Source: Franzmannia qiaohouensis
Lineage (GTDB): Bacteria > Pseudomonadota > Gammaproteobacteria > Pseudomonadales > Halomonadaceae
Assembly: GCF_031451695.1 (NCBI RefSeq)
Contig: NZ_JARWAM010000009.1
Location: forward strand, 62,001-126,000
Direction: 5' to 3'
Length of the DNA stretch: 64,000 bases
Position 1 is the first letter of the stretch; the number at the start of each line of letters is the position of its first letter. Positions 9,823 to 18,792 of this stretch are shown piece by piece. Below the pieces are notes generated by a model. The model saw nothing but the letters and a program-made list of their open reading frames with translations, was not told where the DNA came from and did not search any database. Both the position numbers and the translations under genes were made by a program.

Positions 9823-9978
9823 ATGCGCGACAAGATCAGAATGGTGTCCAGCGCCGGTACCGGCCACTTCTACACCACTGACAAGAACAAGCGGAACACC
9901 CCGGACAAGCTCGAAATGAAGAAGTTCGACCCGGTGGTCCGCAAGCACGTGATGTACAAGGAAGCCAAGATCAAGTAA
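9823..9978 (+). CDS. rpmG: 50S ribosomal protein L33
   Basis: A 51-residue reading frame starting MRDKIRMVSSAGTGHFYTT and ending KHVMYKEAKIK encodes L33 of the large ribosomal subunit. A GGAGAA site lies eight bases before the ATG. It carries no CxxC pair, so it is the zinc-independent type of L33. It is the second gene of the rpmB-rpmG operon and is followed by a rho-independent terminator. Confidence 0.98.
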   Translation: MRDKIRMVSSAGTGHFYTTDKNKRNTPDKLEMKKFDPVVRKHVMYKEAKIK

Positions 9979-10016
9979 TTGATCTGGTCTCCTCCGCAGG
10001 CGCGAGCCTGACGCTG

Positions 10017-10039
10017 AACCCGGCCCGGTGCCGGGTTTT
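10017..10039 (+). terminator. Rho-independent terminator after rpmG
   Basis: An 8-bp stem AACCCGGC/GCCGGGTT with a 5-nt loop runs into a TTTT tail, 38 bases after the rpmG stop and before mutM. Confidence 0.8.
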
Positions 10040-10103
10040 CGCGTGTCTGGCTGTGCCCCAGGGCCACCGTAGAGTCTTCGCATGCCCGTTATGAGATGTC
10101 GCT

Positions 10104-10937
10104 ATGCCTGAATTGCCCGAGGTCGAGACTACCCGCCGCGGTATTGCCCCCCACGTCGAGGGGCGTGAGATTCGCGAGGTGATCGTGCGTGAGCGGCGCC
10201 TGCGTACGCCGGTGCCTGACGGCCTGGAGAATGCCCTGGTCGGTGCGCGTATCGGTGACCTGGGGCGCCGCGCCAAGTACCTGCTGGTGCCGCTGTCGGG
10301 GGGCGAGGCGGTGGCCGAGCGTACTCTGCTGTGGCATCTCGGCATGTCCGGCAGCCTGCGTGTGGCGCGTATCGGTGACCTGCCGCGCAAGCACGATCAC
10401 CTTGACCTGGTGCTCGATGGGGGCGCCATCCTGCGCTACCACGACCCGCGCCGCTTCGGTTTCGTCGACTGGCTGGCCGGTAGCGTGCTCAGCGACCCGC
10501 GGCTGGCGCGCCTCGGCCCCGAGCCGTTGTCGCCGGACTTCGACGGTGAGCGGCTCTACGCCCTGTCCCGTGGCAGGCGTGTCGCGGTCAAGCCGTTCTT
10601 GATGGATAACGCCGTAGTGGTCGGGGTGGGCAATATCTACGCCAGCGAGGCGCTGTTCCTGGCCGGCATCGATCCGCGGCGTGCCGCCGGGCGCATCTCC
10701 CTGGAGCGCTACCAGCGTCTCGCCGAGGCGGTGCGCGAGGTGCTGGCGGCGGCTATTACGCAGGGGGGCACCACTCTTCGCGACTTCGTCAGCGGCACAG
10801 GTGAGCCGGGCTACTTCGCCCAGCGCCTCAACGTCTACGGTCGCGACGGCCAACCGTGCCGGCGCTGTGGCGCTGAGCTGCGTCTGATAACCCTAGGCCA
10901 GCGCGCCAGCGTTTTCTGCGGTCACTGCCAAACCTGA
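10104..10937 (+). CDS. mutM: Formamidopyrimidine-DNA glycosylase (Fpg)
   Basis: MutM removes 8-oxoguanine and ring-opened purines from DNA and nicks the abasic site. The 277-residue protein begins MPELPEVETTRRGI, where Pro2 becomes the catalytic N-terminal amine and Glu3 assists. The DNA-binding lysine sits in GRRAKYLLV, and the C-terminal zinc finger is present as CRRC and CGHC. Length is close to E. coli MutM (269 aa). The gene follows rpmB-rpmG as in E. coli but lies beyond a terminator, so it probably has its own promoter. Confidence 0.97.
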   Translation: MPELPEVETTRRGIAPHVEGREIREVIVRERRLRTPVPDGLENALVGARIGDLGRRAKYLLVPLSGGEAVAERTLLWHLGMSGSLRVARIGDLPRKHDHLDLVLDGGAILRYHDPRRFGFVDWLAGSVLSDPRLARLGPEPLSPDFDGERLYALSRGRRVAVKPFLMDNAVVVGVGNIYASEALFLAGIDPRRAAGRISLERYQRLAEAVREVLAAAITQGGTTLRDFVSGTGEPGYFAQRLNVYGRDGQPCRRCGAELRLITLGQRASVFCGHCQT

Positions 10938-11040
10938 TGGTGACAGTCGATCGCAGCCATAGCCGCTGCGGGTAACCGAAAAGCGCCACGTGAATGCTAG
11001 AATCCCTCTACAAGCTTGATCCCTATTGTTGGAGATATCC

Positions 11041-12231
11041 GTGACTGAACGCCTGCGCTTGAAGAAGAATGCCGACCGCCGCCTCAAGGCGGGGCATCTG
11101 TGGCTCTACTCCAACGAGGTCGATATCGAGGCGACGCCGCTCAAGGGCTTCGAGCCCGGCGGTCAGGCGGTGATCGAGGCTGCCAACGGCAGGGCGATGG
11201 GGGTGGCCTACGTTAACCCGCACTCGCTTATCTGCGCACGGGTGGTGTCCCGCGACCCCGACGTACGCCTCGACCGCTCGCTGCTGGTACATCGCTTCAA
11301 GCAGGCGCTGGGGCTGCGCCAGCGCCTATATGCCAAGCCCTTCTACCGCCTGGTGCATGGTGAGGGCGATCTGCTGCCTGGGCTGATCGTCGACCGCTTC
11401 GACGATGTGCTGGTGGTGCAGCTCAATACGCTGGGCATGGAGCGACTCGGCGAAGAGGTGGTCGCCGCCCTCGACAAGGTACTTTCGCCGCGTGCCATCG
11501 TGTTCAAGAACGACTCCTCCGGACGCCGCCAGGAGCAGCTCGAGCGGCATGTCGAGGTGGTCAAGGGCGAGCTCCCCGAGCAGGTGCTGCTCGAGGAGAA
11601 CGGAGTGCGCTTCGTGGTCCCGGTGCTGGATGGCCAGAAGACCGGCTGGTTCTACGACCACCGCGCCAATCGCGCCTGGCTCAACGGTCTGGTGGCCGGC
11701 AAGCGCGTGCTCGATGTATTCAGCTACGTGGGTGGCTGGGGCGTGCAGGCCGCGGCCAGCGGGGCCAGCGAGGTGCTGTGCATCGATGCCTCCGCCGAGG
11801 CGCTGGAGCGAGTCGCCGAGAATGCCGCGCTCAACGGCGTGGCCGAGCAGGTGGCGATTGGCGAGGGCGATGCCTTCGAGGCCCTGGCCGCGCTCAAGGC
11901 CGACGGTGAGCAGTTCGACGTGGTGATCCTCGATCCGCCGGCCTTCATCAAGAAGCGCAAGGACATACCCAACGGTGAGCGCGCATACTCGCGACTCAAC
12001 CGCGAGGCGATGCGCCTGCTGGGTCGCGACGGTCTGCTGTTGTCGGCGTCGTGCTCCATGCACCTGGCGCCAGAGCGGCTGGTCGAATGCGTGCGCGGAG
12101 CGGTGCGTCACCAGGACCGCCATGGGCAGGTCATCTATCAGGGCCACCAGGGGCCGGATCATCCGGTGCATCCGGCGATTCCCGAGACGGCCTATCTGAA
12201 AGCGCTTGGCGTACGCGTCTTCCGCGACTAA
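11041..12231 (+). CDS. rlmI: 23S rRNA m5C methyltransferase, RlmI family
   Basis: RlmI of E. coli methylates C1962 of 23S rRNA. The protein has an N-terminal PUA-like domain (LRLKKNADRRLKAGHLWLYSNE), an EEHEE-type middle part and a Rossmann methyltransferase domain with VLDVFSYVGGWG (SAM motif I), VVILDPPAF (motif IV) and SASCSMH with the catalytic cysteine. The GTG at 11041 is preferred: TTGGAGA lies just upstream and the resulting 396 residues equal the E. coli length. The frame opens at a TTG at 11026, which overlaps that ribosome site. Target specificity is inferred by family. Confidence 0.9.
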   Translation: MTERLRLKKNADRRLKAGHLWLYSNEVDIEATPLKGFEPGGQAVIEAANGRAMGVAYVNPHSLICARVVSRDPDVRLDRSLLVHRFKQALGLRQRLYAKPFYRLVHGEGDLLPGLIVDRFDDVLVVQLNTLGMERLGEEVVAALDKVLSPRAIVFKNDSSGRRQEQLERHVEVVKGELPEQVLLEENGVRFVVPVLDGQKTGWFYDHRANRAWLNGLVAGKRVLDVFSYVGGWGVQAAASGASEVLCIDASAEALERVAENAALNGVAEQVAIGEGDAFEALAALKADGEQFDVVILDPPAFIKKRKDIPNGERAYSRLNREAMRLLGRDGLLLSASCSMHLAPERLVECVRGAVRHQDRHGQVIYQGHQGPDHPVHPAIPETAYLKALGVRVFRD

Positions 12232-12236
12232 GTGGC

Positions 12237-12560
12237 ATGGCGGAATTCGATTACGTTCGTGTCTTCGCCCACTCCAATGGGCTGCTGGTCAGCCACCTGC
12301 ACAACGTGCTGAGTGCCGCCGATATCCCCGCCGAGCTGCGCAACATGACGTTGGGCGGCGGAGCGGGCGAACTGCCGCTGGGGGAGTGCGAACCCCAGGT
12401 GTGGGTGGCCCCGCACAACGTCGAGCGCGCCAGGTGGCTGATCCAGCAGAGCCTCGAAGGCGCCGAGCAGCCGGCGGCGGACTGGACCTGCCCCGGCTGC
12501 GGTGAGCGGCTGGAGGGAGCCTTCGACGCCTGCTGGCAGTGCGGTACCGCCAAGCCATAG
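12237..12560 (+). CDS. DUF2007-type protein with C-terminal zinc ribbon
   Basis: A 107-residue protein of unknown function. The N-terminal half (YVRVFAHSNGLLVSHLHNVL...AELRN...WVAPHNVERARWLI) resembles the DUF2007 'putative signal transducing' fold, a small alpha/beta domain. The C-terminus adds a zinc ribbon, CPGCG and CWQCG, separated by about 12 residues. It starts five bases after rlmI and is followed after 14 bases by the thioesterase gene, so it is probably co-transcribed and translationally coupled. The ribbon suggests a metal-binding or protein-contact role, but I cannot name one. Confidence 0.8.
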   Translation: MAEFDYVRVFAHSNGLLVSHLHNVLSAADIPAELRNMTLGGGAGELPLGECEPQVWVAPHNVERARWLIQQSLEGAEQPAADWTCPGCGERLEGAFDACWQCGTAKP

Positions 12561-12574
12561 GAGCCTGATCTAGC

Positions 12575-13021
12575 ATGCAATGGGACCTAACCAGCCCGTA
12601 TATCTTGCACATCGAGGTCGAGGACTCGGCCATTGACGACTACGGCCACGTCAACAATATCGAGTACCTGCGCTGGATCGAGGCGATCAGTTGGCAACAC
12701 TCCGCCGAGCTGGGACTCGACCTGGCGCGCTACCGCGAGCTCGACCGCGGTATGGCGGTGCATCGCCACGAGCTCGACTACCTGGCGCCGGCACTGGCCG
12801 GAGAACGTCTCGCGCTGGCCACCTGGATCGTCGCCTGCGACGGCCGCCTGACCCTTACCCGCCGCTTCCAGCTGTGTCGCCCGGCCGATGGGCGTACCCT
12901 ATTGCGGGCGCGCACCCGCTTCGCCTGCATCGAGCTCTCCAGCGGTCGGCCGCGGCGTATGCCGGCAGAATACGTTGCCGGCTATGGCAGCGTGCTGGTC
13001 GAAGAGAAAGATGGATCGTAG
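12575..13021 (+). CDS. Acyl-CoA thioesterase, 4HBT hotdog family
   Basis: A 148-residue single hotdog-domain protein. The motif DDYGHVNNIEYLRWIE corresponds to the catalytic Asp and helix start of the YbgC/4-hydroxybenzoyl-CoA thioesterase group (D-x-x-GHVNN-x-x-Y). It would hydrolyse acyl-CoA thioesters; the chain length preferred cannot be read from sequence. GGAG overlaps the preceding stop codon about 11 bases before the ATG. It is the last gene of the rlmI cluster. Confidence 0.85.
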   Translation: MQWDLTSPYILHIEVEDSAIDDYGHVNNIEYLRWIEAISWQHSAELGLDLARYRELDRGMAVHRHELDYLAPALAGERLALATWIVACDGRLTLTRRFQLCRPADGRTLLRARTRFACIELSSGRPRRMPAEYVAGYGSVLVEEKDGS

Positions 13022-13027
13022 GAAGGG

Positions 13028-13056
13028 CTTCTGGCCGAATACTTTCTCGTTATAAT
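13028..13056 (+). promoter_or_regulatory. Possible ald promoter with consensus -10
   Basis: A perfect TATAAT at 13051-13056 stands in an unusually AT-rich stretch (13040-13110) between the thioesterase gene and ald. The -35 position (near CTTCTG) is poor, so activation by a regulator such as an Lrp-family protein is possible but not shown. Confidence 0.35.
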
Positions 13057-13170
13057 TGCGTGATCTTGGCTTATTTTCTGAATTTTAACGTGATTTTATC
13101 GTGATCGTGTGCCTGTGCTGTAATCAGGGTAGCGTCGAATCGTATCTCGCTCATCGCACAGGAGGTCATT

Positions 13171-14286
13171 ATGCAGGTCGCCGTTCCCAAGGAGATCAAG
13201 AACCACGAATACCGGGTTGCCCTGACCCCCACCGGTGCCCGTGAGCTGAGTGGCCGCGGCCACACGGTGGTGGTACAGGCCGGAGCCGGCGAGGGTGCCG
13301 GCTTCAGCGACGCCGACTACCAGGCCGCCGGCGCCAGCATCGAGGCGGATGTGGCCACGCTGTGGCAATCCGCCGAGCTGATCCTCAAGGTCAAGGAGCC
13401 GCAGCCCGACGAGGTCGCCCGCCTCACGCCCGAGCAGACCCTGTTCACCTACCTGCACCTGGCCGCCGAAGAGTCGCTGACCCGCGGCCTGATGCAGAGC
13501 GGCGCGACCTGCATCGCCTACGAGACCATCACCGGCGCCGACGGCGGTTTGCCGCTGCTGGCACCGATGAGCGCGGTGGCCGGGCGCATGGCGATCCAGG
13601 CCGGGGCCCATAGCCTGGAGAAGGCCCAGGGTGGCGCCGGGGTGCTGCTGCCCGGGGTGCCGGGGGTGGCACCGGCCAAGGTCACGGTGATCGGCGGTGG
13701 CGTGGTCGGCGAGAACGCCGCGCGCATGGCGCTGGGCCTGGGCGCCGAGGTGACCATTCTCGACAAGTCGCTGGCGCGTCTCGAGGTGCTCGACGACCGC
13801 TACCAGGGGCGTATTCGCACCGTCTACTCCACCGCCGATGCGCTGGACAAGGCGGTGCGCGAGTCGGACCTGATCGTCGGCGCGGTGCTGATCGCCGGGG
13901 CCGCCGCGCCCAAGCTGATCACCCGCGAGATGCTCGCCGACATGAAACCAGGCAGCGTGCTGGTCGACGTGGCCATCGACCAGGGCGGCTGTTTCGAGAC
14001 CAGCCGCGCCACCACCCACGCCGACCCGACCTATATCGTCGACGGCATCGTGCACTACTGCGTGGCCAACATGCCCGGCGCGGTGGCGCGTACCTCGACC
14101 CAGGCGCTGACTAACGCCACCATGCCGTTCGTGCTGGCGCTGGCCGACAAGGGCTGGCAGCAGGCGCTGGCCGACGACCACCACTTCCTGCCGGGGCTCA
14201 ACATGCATGCTGGCCAGGTCACCTATCGCGCGGTGGCCGAGGCCTTTGGGCTGGAGTATGTCGACCCTGCCGGGCTAGTGAAGTAA
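13171..14286 (+). CDS. ald: Alanine dehydrogenase (NAD+)
   Basis: Ald reversibly deaminates L-alanine to pyruvate and ammonium with NAD+. The 371-residue protein starts MQVAVPKEIKNHEYRVAL (conserved substrate Arg), contains the LKVKEPQ lysine segment, TYLHLAA with the catalytic His, the NAD-binding VIGGGVVGENAA and the VDVAIDQGG Asp, and ends in the HYCVANMPGAVARTST block. An AGGAGG site precedes the ATG. It is a single gene with its own AT-rich upstream region. It may serve alanine catabolism or nitrogen assimilation. Confidence 0.97.
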   Translation: MQVAVPKEIKNHEYRVALTPTGARELSGRGHTVVVQAGAGEGAGFSDADYQAAGASIEADVATLWQSAELILKVKEPQPDEVARLTPEQTLFTYLHLAAEESLTRGLMQSGATCIAYETITGADGGLPLLAPMSAVAGRMAIQAGAHSLEKAQGGAGVLLPGVPGVAPAKVTVIGGGVVGENAARMALGLGAEVTILDKSLARLEVLDDRYQGRIRTVYSTADALDKAVRESDLIVGAVLIAGAAAPKLITREMLADMKPGSVLVDVAIDQGGCFETSRATTHADPTYIVDGIVHYCVANMPGAVARTSTQALTNATMPFVLALADKGWQQALADDHHFLPGLNMHAGQVTYRAVAEAFGLEYVDPAGLVK

Positions 14287-14314
14287 CGCGGAGTTGGGGT
14301 GTCACCAGCGTGAG

Positions 14315-14448
14315 CGGCGCCGGGGGATGCCACCGACATTACTGAAGGCCCGGGGACAGGCCGGAGAGGGGGTTCGATGCCATGGATGGCATCGGTAGCG
14401 CCCAGGGACGGGTTTACAGCGCCCCCTCGCAGGCCTGTCGCCGGTGCC
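14315..14448 (+). repeat. Family-1 palindromic repeat, copy B
   Basis: Between ald and trpS. Core hairpin GATGCC-ATGGAT-GGCATC at about 14376-14393, then CCC-AGGGAC-GGG. Outer arms read AGAGGGGG against CCCCCTC, differing from copy A but still complementary. An extra 25 bases or so lie on the left side. Confidence 0.8.
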
Positions 14449-14567
14449 ATAACCACGAGGTAGGTGGCCACCGCCTTACATTCAAGCTAGGTACTCATGC
14501 CTCGGTCGCCTTGATCCGGGCCGCGCGTTACCATAGCGGCATTTCCGACCACGAGAGTCCGCTTTCC

Positions 14568-15593
14568 ATGAGTGCAGTTTCCGACAAGACCCGCGTGCTC
14601 ACCGGTATTACCACCACCGGCACGCCTCACCTGGGCAACTACGTCGGCGCCATCAAGCCGGCGATCGCCGCCAGTCAGGACCCCAGCGTACAGTCCTACT
14701 ACTTTCTCGCCGACCTGCACGCGCTGATCAAGTGCCAGGACCCACAGCGAGTCCAGGAATCGCGCCTCGAGATCGCCGCTACCTGGCTGGCACTGGGCCT
14801 GGATACCGACAACGCCATCTTCTATCGCCAGTCGGACGTGCCCGAGATCCCCGAACTGACCTGGATGCTCTCCTGCGTCTGTGCCAAGGGGCTGATGAAC
14901 CGCGCCCACGCCTACAAGGCGGCGGTGGCCGACAACGAGGCCGCCGGCAACCAGGACCCCGACAAGGGCATCACCATGGGGTTGTTCGGTTACCCGGTGC
15001 TGATGGCCGCCGATATCCTGATGTTCAACGCCCACAAGGTGCCGGTGGGCCGTGACCAGATCCAGCATATCGAGATGGCCCGCGATATCGCCGGGCGCTT
15101 CAACCACCTCTACAAGGGCGACTACTTCACCCACCCCGAGGCGGTGGTCGACGATAACGTCGCCACCCTGAACGGGCTCGATGGGCGCAAGATGTCCAAG
15201 AGCTACAACAACACCATCCCGCTGTTCGTCTCCGAGAAGAAGCTCCAGAAGCTGGTGCGCAAGATCAAGACCAACTCGCTGGAGCCCGGCGAGCCCAAGG
15301 ACCCGGACAGCTGCACCCTGTTCCAGATCTACTCGGCCTTTGCCCGCGCCGACGAAACCACTGCCTTGCGCGCCGAGTATGCCAACGGCATCGGCTGGGG
15401 CGAGGCCAAGAACCGTGTCTTCGAGTACCTGAACGAGCATCTGCGTGAGCCGCGTGAGCGTTACCAGGCGCTGATGGAGGACCCCGGCCATATCGAGCAG
15501 GTGCTGCTCAAGGGCGCCGAGCGCGCCCGCGCCGAGGCGGCACCCTTTATGGACCGCCTGCGCCAGGCGGCGGGGCTGGGGCGCTTCGCCTAA
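14568..15593 (+). CDS. trpS: Tryptophanyl-tRNA synthetase
   Basis: TrpS charges tRNA-Trp. The 341-residue class I synthetase shows the HIGH-like segment TPHLGNYVGAI and the KMSKS loop GRKMSKSYNN, as well as the conserved GVGPDQ-equivalent PVGRDQIQHIE. The ATG at 14568 fits the family start (TRVLTGITTTGTPHLGN); the frame is open further upstream, through the repeat, with no support. No strong ribosome site is visible. It stands alone between repeat copy B and the YeeE-type gene. Confidence 0.96.
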   Translation: MSAVSDKTRVLTGITTTGTPHLGNYVGAIKPAIAASQDPSVQSYYFLADLHALIKCQDPQRVQESRLEIAATWLALGLDTDNAIFYRQSDVPEIPELTWMLSCVCAKGLMNRAHAYKAAVADNEAAGNQDPDKGITMGLFGYPVLMAADILMFNAHKVPVGRDQIQHIEMARDIAGRFNHLYKGDYFTHPEAVVDDNVATLNGLDGRKMSKSYNNTIPLFVSEKKLQKLVRKIKTNSLEPGEPKDPDSCTLFQIYSAFARADETTALRAEYANGIGWGEAKNRVFEYLNEHLREPRERYQALMEDPGHIEQVLLKGAERARAEAAPFMDRLRQAAGLGRFA

Positions 15594-15613
15594 GCCGCCG
15601 CGCTGGAAGATGG

Positions 15614-15641
15614 CCTCCCCGAAGGGCTGCCTGGGGGGAGG
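15614..15641 (+). terminator. Possible terminator after trpS
   Basis: CCTCCCC pairs with GGGGAGG across a 14-base loop, 21 bases after the trpS stop. It lacks a U-tract, so termination efficiency is uncertain. Confidence 0.35.
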
Positions 15642-15766
15642 TGTTATGCTCTTCGGGCATGCTGGTGATAGTCGCTATGCATTTCCTTTATTCCTAGTGA
15701 AATACTAAGGTATTTTGGCATCGCGGAGACATGCCGCCCCATCACCGAAACTCACAGGAGGCCATC

Positions 15767-16972
15767 ATGACGACTCACCTGGCCACGCAGCGCCTGTCGC
15801 CGATCACGCCGATTGCCGCCGGGCTACTGCTGCTCGGCGCCGTGGCGGTCGGCATTTCCTTCGGGTCTCGCACTGGCCTGTTGATGGTGGTCGGTGGCCT
15901 GTTCGGCATGGTGCTCTACCACGCTGCCTTCGGCTTCACTGCCGCCTGGCGAGTCTTTATCACCGAGCGCCGCGGTCGCGGCCTGCGCGCCCAGATGGTG
16001 ATGCTGGCCGTCGCCGTGCTGCTGTTCTTCCCGGCGCTGGGGGCCGGCACCCTGTTTGGCAACCCGGTGTCGGGGTTCGTGGCGCCCATCGGCGTGTCGG
16101 TGGTGTTTGGCGCCTTCCTGTTCGGGCTCGGCATGCAGCTTGGCGGCGGCTGCGCCTCGGGCACGCTGTTCACTGCCGGCGGCGGCAATGCACGAATGCT
16201 GATCACCCTGCTGTTCTTCATCGTCGGCTCGCTGATCGGCAGCGCCCACTTCGCCTGGTGGCAGAGCCTACCGGCCTTTCAACCGGTATCGCTGGTCGAT
16301 GCCGCCGGGTCCGGTGGTGGTATCGCGATCAGCCTGTTGCTGTTCGCGGCGATTGCCGCCTTCACCGTGACAATGGAGAAGCGCCGCCACGGCCAGCTCG
16401 AGGAATCGCCCCGCGTCGAGATGCGCGAGCGCCGCTGGCTGACCGGCCCCTGGCCGCTGCTGTTCGGCGCCGTGGCCTTGGCGCTGCTCAACTTTGTCAC
16501 CCTGGCGCTGGCCGGGCGGCCCTGGGGCATCACCTCGGCCTTTGCGCTATGGGGCGCCAAGGGCTTCGAGTTCCTCGGCGGCGACGTTTCCGGTTGGGGT
16601 TACTGGCAGGCACCGGACAATGCTCAGGCGCTGCAGGCCAGCGTATGGAGCGATATCACTACGGTGATGAACATCGGCATCATCCTCGGCGCGCTGGTGG
16701 CGGCCACCCTGGCCGGCCGCTTCGCCCCCAATTTCCGCATTCCGCTCAAATCGGTGGCGGCGGCGGTGATCGGCGGGCTGATGCTCGGCTACGGCGCGCG
16801 ACTGGCGTTTGGCTGCAACATCGGCGCCTACTTCAGCGGCATCGCTTCGGGCAGCCTGCACGGTTGGGTGTGGCTGGTGGCTGGCTTTGCCGGCAATATG
16901 CTGGGCGTGAAGCTGCGGCCGCTGTTCTTCGACGGCGAGGCGGGGCGTCGGCCTACCGCCAAGAGCTGCTGA
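15767..16972 (+). CDS. YeeE/YedE family (TsuA-like) sulfur-compound transporter
   Basis: A 401-residue polytopic membrane protein with the two half-repeats of the YeeE/YedE family, each carrying a conserved cysteine loop: LGGGCASGTLFTAGG in the first half and FGCNIGAYFSGIASG in the second. Characterised relatives (TsuA) import thiosulfate through such cysteine sites. The ATG at 15767 has an AGGAGG site; an in-frame ATG at 15731 would add 12 polar residues. A large overlapping frame on the same strand (15715-17091) is out of phase and has no family resemblance. No sulfurtransferase gene adjoins it, so the substrate is an inference. Confidence 0.88.
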   Translation: MTTHLATQRLSPITPIAAGLLLLGAVAVGISFGSRTGLLMVVGGLFGMVLYHAAFGFTAAWRVFITERRGRGLRAQMVMLAVAVLLFFPALGAGTLFGNPVSGFVAPIGVSVVFGAFLFGLGMQLGGGCASGTLFTAGGGNARMLITLLFFIVGSLIGSAHFAWWQSLPAFQPVSLVDAAGSGGGIAISLLLFAAIAAFTVTMEKRRHGQLEESPRVEMRERRWLTGPWPLLFGAVALALLNFVTLALAGRPWGITSAFALWGAKGFEFLGGDVSGWGYWQAPDNAQALQASVWSDITTVMNIGIILGALVAATLAGRFAPNFRIPLKSVAAAVIGGLMLGYGARLAFGCNIGAYFSGIASGSLHGWVWLVAGFAGNMLGVKLRPLFFDGEAGRRPTAKSC

Positions 16973-17121
16973 GCCCACGCTGTCGTACGAGACGCGCCTC
17001 GGCACTGCCGGGGCGCGTTGCGTGTGGGGAGGGCAAGGTGTCGAAATGGCAGGTAGAATGGCGTCATTCATGCGCCGCCAAGAGCGCCTAACCTTCCGCC
17101 CAACATCATGAGACGAGAGAG

Positions 17122-18792
17122 ATGACGCAACCCGCCAAGCGCCCGCTGTACCTTCCTTATGCCGGCCCTTCGCTACTCGAGATGCCGCTGCTCAACAAGG
17201 GCAGCGCCTTCACCCTCAACGAGCGCATCGCCTTCAACCTGATCGGGCTGCTGCCGCAGAACGTCGAGTCCATCGAAGAACAGGCCGAGCGCGCCTACCG
17301 CCAGTATCGGCTGTGCCAGAACGACCTCGACCGGCATATCTACCTGCGTGCGATCCAGGACGACAACGAGACGCTGTTCTTCCGCCTGCTCGAGGAGCAC
17401 CTCGAGGAGATGCTGCCGATCATCTACACCCCCACCGTAGGTGAGGCGTGCGAGGAGTTCTCCAACATCTACCGCAACCATCGCGGGCTGTTCATCAGCT
17501 ACCCGGATCGCGAGTACATGGATGACATCCTGCGCAGCGCCACCAAGGACAACGTCAAGGTGATCGTGGCCACCGATGGCGAGCGCATCCTCGGTCTCGG
17601 CGACCAGGGCATCGGCGGCATGGGCATCCCGATCGGCAAGCTGTCGCTGTATACCGCCTGTGGCGGGATCAGTCCGGCCTATACGCTGCCGATTACCCTC
17701 GACGTCGGCACCAACAACCAGGCGCTGCTCGACGATCCGATGTACATGGGCTGGCGCCATGAACGCGTCTCCCAGGCCGAGTACGACGCCTTTATCGCCG
17801 ACTTCATGGCCGCGGTGAAGCGCCGCTGGCCCAATGTGCTGTTGCAGTTCGAGGATTTCGCCCAGACCAATGCCATGCCGCTGCTGGAGCGCTATCGCGA
17901 CGAGCTATGCTGCTTCAATGACGACATCCAGGGCACCGCGGCGGTATGCGTCGGCACCCTGCTGGCGGCGTGCAAGGCCAAGGGCGAGAAGATCAGTGAA
18001 CAGCGCGTGGCCTTCGTCGGCGCCGGCTCGGCGGGCTGCGGCATCGCCGAGCAGATCGTGCTGGCGATGCAGGTCGAGGGCCTGAGCGAGGCCGAGGCGC
18101 GCGCGCAGATCTTCATGGTCGACCGCCACGGCCTGCTGACCCGCGACATGGACGGTCTCTACGACTTCCAGGCGCGTCTCGCCCACGACCCGGCCGGGTG
18201 GCAGGGCACGGCGCTGCTCGACGTGGTCGCCCAGGCCAAGCCGACGGTGCTGATCGGCGTCTCCGGCCAGCGCGGGCTGTTCAGCAAGGAGGTGATCCAG
18301 ACGCTGCATGCCGGCTGCACCAAGCCGCTGGTGATGCCGCTCTCCAACCCCACCTCCAAGGTCGAGGCGACGCCGGAAGAGATCCTGGTGTGGACCGAGG
18401 GCCAGGCGCTGGTGGCCACCGGCAGCCCCTTTGCGCCGGTGGAGTTTCGCGGCAAGCAGTACCCGATTGCCCAGTGCAACAACTCCTATATCTTCCCCGG
18501 CATTGGCCTCGGGGTGATCGCGGCGCGCGCCTCGCGGGTCACCGATGGCATGCTGATGGCGGCCTCCAACGCATTGGCCAAGGGCGCGCCCATGGTTCAG
18601 GAGGGCAAGGGGCCGCTGCTGCCGGCGCTGTCCGAGATCCGCGAGATCAGCAAGGCGATCGCCTTCGACGTGGCCAAGCAGGCCATGGCCGAGGACGTGG
18701 CGCTGACCTGCGACGACGAGACGCTGCGCGACGCTATCGAGGCCAACTTCTGGTACCCGCGCTATCGCGAGTATCGGCGCAAGGCGTTTTAG
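17122..18792 (+). CDS. maeA: NAD-dependent malic enzyme
   Basis: MaeA oxidatively decarboxylates malate to pyruvate, with NAD+ as expected cofactor. The 556-residue protein aligns along its length with E. coli MaeA (SfcA): YIPYAG-like start LYLPYAGPSLLEMPLLNKG, YTPTVGEACEEFSN, GLGDQGIGGMGIPIGKLSLY, FEDFAQTNAMPLLERYRDE, the catalytic FNDDIQGTAAV and the dinucleotide motif GAGSAGCGIAEQI. A GAGAGAG site precedes the ATG. It stands alone; the stop codon overlaps the first bases of a palindromic repeat. The cofactor call rests on the match to the SfcA group rather than on a tested residue. Confidence 0.95.
   Translation: MTQPAKRPLYLPYAGPSLLEMPLLNKGSAFTLNERIAFNLIGLLPQNVESIEEQAERAYRQYRLCQNDLDRHIYLRAIQDDNETLFFRLLEEHLEEMLPIIYTPTVGEACEEFSNIYRNHRGLFISYPDREYMDDILRSATKDNVKVIVATDGERILGLGDQGIGGMGIPIGKLSLYTACGGISPAYTLPITLDVGTNNQALLDDPMYMGWRHERVSQAEYDAFIADFMAAVKRRWPNVLLQFEDFAQTNAMPLLERYRDELCCFNDDIQGTAAVCVGTLLAACKAKGEKISEQRVAFVGAGSAGCGIAEQIVLAMQVEGLSEAEARAQIFMVDRHGLLTRDMDGLYDFQARLAHDPAGWQGTALLDVVAQAKPTVLIGVSGQRGLFSKEVIQTLHAGCTKPLVMPLSNPTSKVEATPEEILVWTEGQALVATGSPFAPVEFRGKQYPIAQCNNSYIFPGIGLGVIAARASRVTDGMLMAASNALAKGAPMVQEGKGPLLPALSEIREISKAIAFDVAKQAMAEDVALTCDDETLRDAIEANFWYPRYREYRRKAF

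Noticed and set aside
15715..17091. 458-codon frame on the plus strand overlapping the YeeE-type transporter gene
   Set aside because: Its product is Arg/Gly-rich with no family features, while the other phase has a ribosome site, membrane helices and both conserved cysteine loops.
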